Assembly: GCA_021464415.1 (NCBI GenBank)
Contig: CM038466.1
Coordinates: 27,591,017-27,655,016, forward strand
Direction: 5' to 3'
From: Lonicera japonica
Lineage: Eukaryota; Streptophyta; Magnoliopsida; Dipsacales; Caprifoliaceae
DNA: 64,000 bases
Numbering within the stretch: position 1 is the first letter of the stretch; each line of letters begins with the position of its first letter. Below are positions 59,948-64,000 of the stretch, one piece after another. The notes under the pieces are model-generated. The model saw only the letters and a list, made by a program, of their open reading frames with translations, ran no database searches and had not been told where the DNA came from. A program made the position numbers and the translations under genes.

Positions 59948-62596
59948 GCCTAAAAAGAGAGAAAAGAGTGTGGGTGAGTCATAATAGAATTTCAAATGTC
60001 ACTGAGAAATGGAGAACGAGTATATGTATAAAATACAAGCAGGTGGATCAAGAATCTACCACGAAGAATAGACCAATAAACAAACAGAGGGAAAACTAAA
60101 TTAGCAATTGATATATATTATATTTTCCCTTCTCATTTTCATATACAGTTCATTAATGTTTGTACCAGCAATACATTTAATACTAGTCTAAGAACCACAT
60201 ATACAAGTGCATAAGATAGAAAAATTCTAAAATGGAATATTTTTTTATAATTCATCTTTTTTCTAAGAGAATAGATTTAGTGGAAGAGAGAATCTATCAA
60301 TGTGTTTTTCACATAATCGAAGGCCAATTCACAGTTATATTTTGGAAAGAATAATTGAGAAATATGAAAATGTGCTTGTCCAAAATAACAAAGGAAAATA
60401 AACACCAACAACTTGGTAACCAATATCATGGTCATCGACTTAAAATCTTCAACTAATCATCGCATTTCTTTCTTTTCTCTTTTCCCTGTTCTTCTGATTC
60501 TACAGTTCTATTTCTCTATAAATTGGCAATCTAAAATTTTGCAGATAGTAAATGAAATAAGAAAGGGGGAAATGCATTATATTTATACGATTGTCCCTCG
60601 TAAATGAACATTAATTTTTTACTACACGTACCAGTCCAACATTGTTCTTTCAATCCCTGTAGTCCTTCATAATCATAATATGTGAAACCCATGTTTTACT
60701 ATTAATAATTAAGATTTTTATATCCTTTTTTTTCACCATTGCTCCAAGAAAAGCAACATAATGCATTTCACTTTCTACACCATATTTCAGTACCTTATGT
60801 TGAAAAAATTTGGTATGAAAAAAAAGAATTGGAGTTGTTTTTAGAGTAATTTTAAATAGGATATTATAATTGTTTATGAAAAGTTATGGTAAATTTATGT
60901 TCACCGTTGTGAGTATATTAAAATCATGTATTGCTCATATTAAAATCATGTATTGCTCAAATATAATATGGATAATAAAATGTCTCTCAAAGTGGGAGAC
61001 GGAATGGAAAGAATGCGAATATGTTAACTCCCAAATAAGAAATTCGTTTCCTTAGTGTCTTTTCTCTCTCTATGACCAGCATAAGCGTAACAGGGCAGGT
61101 AGAAAAAGGCTATGAAAAATGTGACAAGGCTGGCTGTGTGTTCTCTCTATTATTGTCAAAGCAAGTTGGGATGATGACAAGCAAACACGCAACTGTTACA
61201 GCAGCTGGTACAACTTGCTACAGACTCTCTTATTATGCAATTTATATTTTTATTAAAAAAAAGACAAAGTAAAGACACAGGTGGGGGGCCTGTTTTACAT
61301 TTGATTTTAGAGAGGAAATTAAATGAAGTTAGCAAGAAGGTATAGAAGGAAGTGCACTCTAAGAGGATTGCTGACTCTGCTTACTCTGCTCCAATACACA
61401 TGCCAATCAACCCTTCTTAGTTCTTACCCCCTTATTAACAAGAAAGACTCGTAACATAACACTTTAAAAACTAAATGTATTAAACTTCATGCAATGACAA
61501 TGGTTATCGTAAACCCTAAAAAACAACGGAAACAAACACATTGTAAAAAGCACCCAAATATCCTGTCCTTTCCAGTAAATTCATAAGCAGTACACCACAG
61601 CAAGCAGAAGATCAAACACATTGTAATTTTTAATTTTGGTACCACTGTAATTAATCATACCTTTAAATTTATATAATTATAAATTATAAAGTGCCTATAT
61701 TAGATTTGTAAGAATTTCATTTACTTAGATAAACCAAGGCAGCGTAGGGGGTGATAAAAAAGCAGACAAAAGTTAGTTCCACTCATGAAAATTAACATAA
61801 TTTAATTTAGACTTTTCATTCCTTTACATCACATAAGCCATTATAAGATTACATAAATAGTAATACAGTTAATGTAAAACAAAGTAAAGTGAAACTCCAC
61901 TGGAACATTAATTTAGACTTTTTCATTCCTTTACAGCACATAAGCCATTATAAGTTCAATGCTTTCTTATATAAATATATACTTCAAATTCTTTAACAAT
62001 GTAATCACTCCACTGGAACATTATTTTGAAAAGTGAAATTCTTAAAAAGTAGTTTATTTAACACCCATTAAACAATCATTGCCCCACACTCCTAAAAAGG
62101 GTTTTAATTTGAAGATGCAATTTCAAAAGTTAGGGTTCTACATTTTAGGGTATTAATCTAATTTGAAGATGGAGGGAGGTTGTAGAACTTACTTTATGAA
62201 AATAGAGGCCGATTGAGGAGATGGCGACGGAGAAGGAAAAGGAGAAGGAGAAGGAGGCGACGGCAACGGAGAATGCGAACGGCGAGACGGAGAAAGGGGA
62301 AAGAGGCGACGGCGATAGCAACGGAGAAAGGGGAAGGAGACGACGGCAACAGAGATGGAGGTTCTCTTCTCTTCGACTGACTCTATTTGAGAGATGGGAG
62401 TTTCCTTCAACCGAATAATTGAGAGAGATAGAAGCTAGGATTTGAGTAAGTGCCTTTATTCTCTTTTAATTTAGATTGTTAATTACTTAAGTTAAGAGAG
62501 TTTATTTTTAATTAAGTTGAGAATTTGTTTTAATTATATGTTAGTAAGTGGGAGTGTTTTGTATAAAGTGGGAGTATTATTAAAAGAAAGAAGAAA
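59948..62596. other. Right non-coding arm of the transposon
   Basis: 2.6 kb upstream of the PMD gene, presumably holding its promoter and 5' leader. Mostly AT-rich with no recognisable gene. A purine-rich GGAGAAGG/GACGGCGAC block (about 62215-62410) gives low-complexity open frames on both strands and may be a leader or a former exon of captured host sequence. Confidence 0.55.
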
Positions 62597-62670
62597 AAGT
62601 GGGAATATTACCAAGAATGGGAGTGTTACCAATAAAAATGGGGGGTGCCAACACCACCACCCGTAAAAAA

Positions 62671-64000
62671 ATGCCACTCATAGTAGCGATTTTAAGGTGA
62701 AAAAATCAAAGCTTAAAAACGCTAACACGGTAACACCTGTGGCAATTTTACACATTAACTCACTCCCTCGATTTTCGTTTCTATGCCAAAAATCCCATTG
62801 CCCCTTCCCCATTCCTTCATTAATTTAAACTGAAGAAAAAAAAAGGCAACAGCTGAACTGAAAACCCTTATTCCTCCTCCCTCGCGCAAGTTTCTCCTCC
62901 CACTCTGTCGCGCTGGCGTCCTCACCGTCCTAGTCCGTCATTCTCCGAGTTAACCTCGCCATCTATAAGTACCTAATTAGTAATTACTCATTACCCCATA
63001 CAGTAACAAGACTTTGTCTTAAATTTTTTTATATTTTTTAAGCAAATAGTATAATTTTGTTGTGTTGGGTTTGCATTATTTGTTTTTGAGGCTTAATCAT
63101 TTGTTGAACTTTGTATTTGTGGGGTTTCAATGGTTTAAAGTTTAGATCTGTGGGATTTAAATCAGTTGGAAAAGGGCTATGTGGAGCTTAAATGGAAAAA
63201 CATTTTATGGGGCTTAAATCAGTTAGTTGTCGAATTTGTGGGGCAATAGTATCTTTGGATGTTTGTTCAATTTGTTAGGGCGATATTGTAAATTTATTTG
63301 TGGGCAAAAAACTTTGTTTTCCAATCCATGGTGTATACATTTACTAATACTCAGTAGTTTAAGACCATACAAATTTTAGCAATGGATAAGAGACAAAATA
63401 GTGTGCGGAAATTATTGATTCCAACAAAAAAACATGGATGAAAAAGTTGTTTAAAGGCAAAAAATTAATATCGAGAAGAATAAGAAAAAAACCAATTGAT
63501 GGGGTGAGTACACAAATCTTAATTTATCTTAATTTGGGGTAAAAATATTTAATTGGGGTGAGGAACACATTTTGGCGAGTTCATTTAAAAGTAACTTTAA
63601 TTTTTCAGCAATGGATAAGAGACAATTAACTCACTCCATACTTATAACCATGGTTGGCCCTTGAATATGCATTTGGTTATATTCAATTTGTGTGTAGTGT
63701 GTGTGAGACAGAGATAATGGTTATATTATGGAATTGACTTAATTTTATGAATCAAGTGGATGAATCGGTGATATATATAATCAATTATGGCCATTATTCA
63801 AGTGGGTGTTTTGTTATATATATATACAAGTTTACAATCTGTGTGATGCACATAATTTGTATAACTTATTTTAATCGTGTAAATAATTAAACTAATTATA
63901 TTTTAAAATAATCATAATTATTCTTAAAATAATGTAGTTTTCATTAACAAAAGTTTTATGTGCAATACAGTTAATGAATAAAATAATAAGGTAACACATG
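62671..64000. other. Right flank, no gene recognised
   Basis: The first 90 bases repeat the CCACT...CGATTTTAAGG block seen left of the transposon. A pyrimidine-rich stretch near 62760-62960 is more GC-rich. The words AGCAATGGATAAGAGACAA occur twice (near 63378 and 63608). No supported coding exon. Confidence 0.5.

Larger units (their letters stand above)
52597..62662. mobile_element. Complete 10.1-kb Mutator-like transposon with transposase-OTU and PMD genes
   Basis: Termini GGGTGGTGATGTTGGCACCC (left) and GGGTGGTGGTGTTGGCACCC (right, inverted). The TIRs match for about 46 bases with one visible mismatch (through GGTAACACTCCCAT). The TSD GTAAAAAA (8 bp) lies at 52589-52596 and 62663-62670. 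Inside are a FAR1/MULE/OTU gene on the plus strand (to 56319), an inverted-repeat array (56544-57380), and a five-exon PMD gene on the minus strand (59947-57664). Both genes have in-frame stops but no frameshifts. The domain content assigns it to MULEs, with an 8-bp rather than the commoner 9-bp TSD. Confidence 0.92.

Noticed and set aside
62189..62418. EKEKEKEA-rich and SPSPSP-rich open frames on opposite strands
   Set aside because: Mirror readings of one GGAGAAGG repeat; low complexity only.

Overview
This is a gene-poor, repeat-dense piece of a flowering-plant nuclear genome, most likely a eudicot. The evidence is GT-AG introns, a family-1 plant glycosyltransferase, Sirevirus (Ty1/copia) and Tat-type (Ty3/gypsy) retrotransposons, Mutator-like and hAT elements, MITEs and a tRNA-derived SINE. 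The species cannot be told from the sequence. The only host gene that looks functional is a UGT91-like UDP-glycosyltransferase on the minus strand (45407-46825).

That gene and its flanks form a segmental duplication: copy A about 168-19480, copy B about 43963-49370. Copy A has been taken apart. A 1.9-kb non-autonomous LTR element (12397-14280) carrying host-gene fragments splits its UGT, which also has an 11-bp deletion and a nonsense codon. A complete 9.3-kb Sirevirus (2161-11467, minus strand, TSD GAAAT) sits 3' of it, and several MITEs sit 5' of it. Copy B often shows the matching empty sites, which helps fix TE ends and TSDs.

Between the copies lies a complete 17.3-kb Tat-type Ty3/gypsy element (25550-42822, plus strand, TSD GAATC), nested in what looks like an older solo LTR. 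Downstream of its pol it carries two antisense genes: one DUF7745/plant-mobile-domain-like, and one multi-exon plant mobile domain (PMD) gene. Each has its own TATA box preceded by the palindrome TGTCGCGCGACA, which is also arrayed before the TATA box in both LTRs. The Sirevirus repeats this plan with a different palindrome, GGAGTCGACTCC, in its LTRs and before its extra 3' ORF.

The right part holds a complete 10.1-kb DNA transposon (52597-62662) with about 46-bp TIRs beginning GGGTGGTG and an 8-bp TSD. It encodes a FAR1/MULE transposase fused to an OTU-like domain (plus strand) and, convergently, a five-exon PMD gene (minus strand). An array of inverted TCGG...CCGA repeats separates their 3' ends. 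Two MITEs (17354-17695 and 47747-48033) share its terminus, TSD length and inverted-repeat style and are probably its non-autonomous relatives. Nearly all TE genes are decayed, mostly by in-frame stops.
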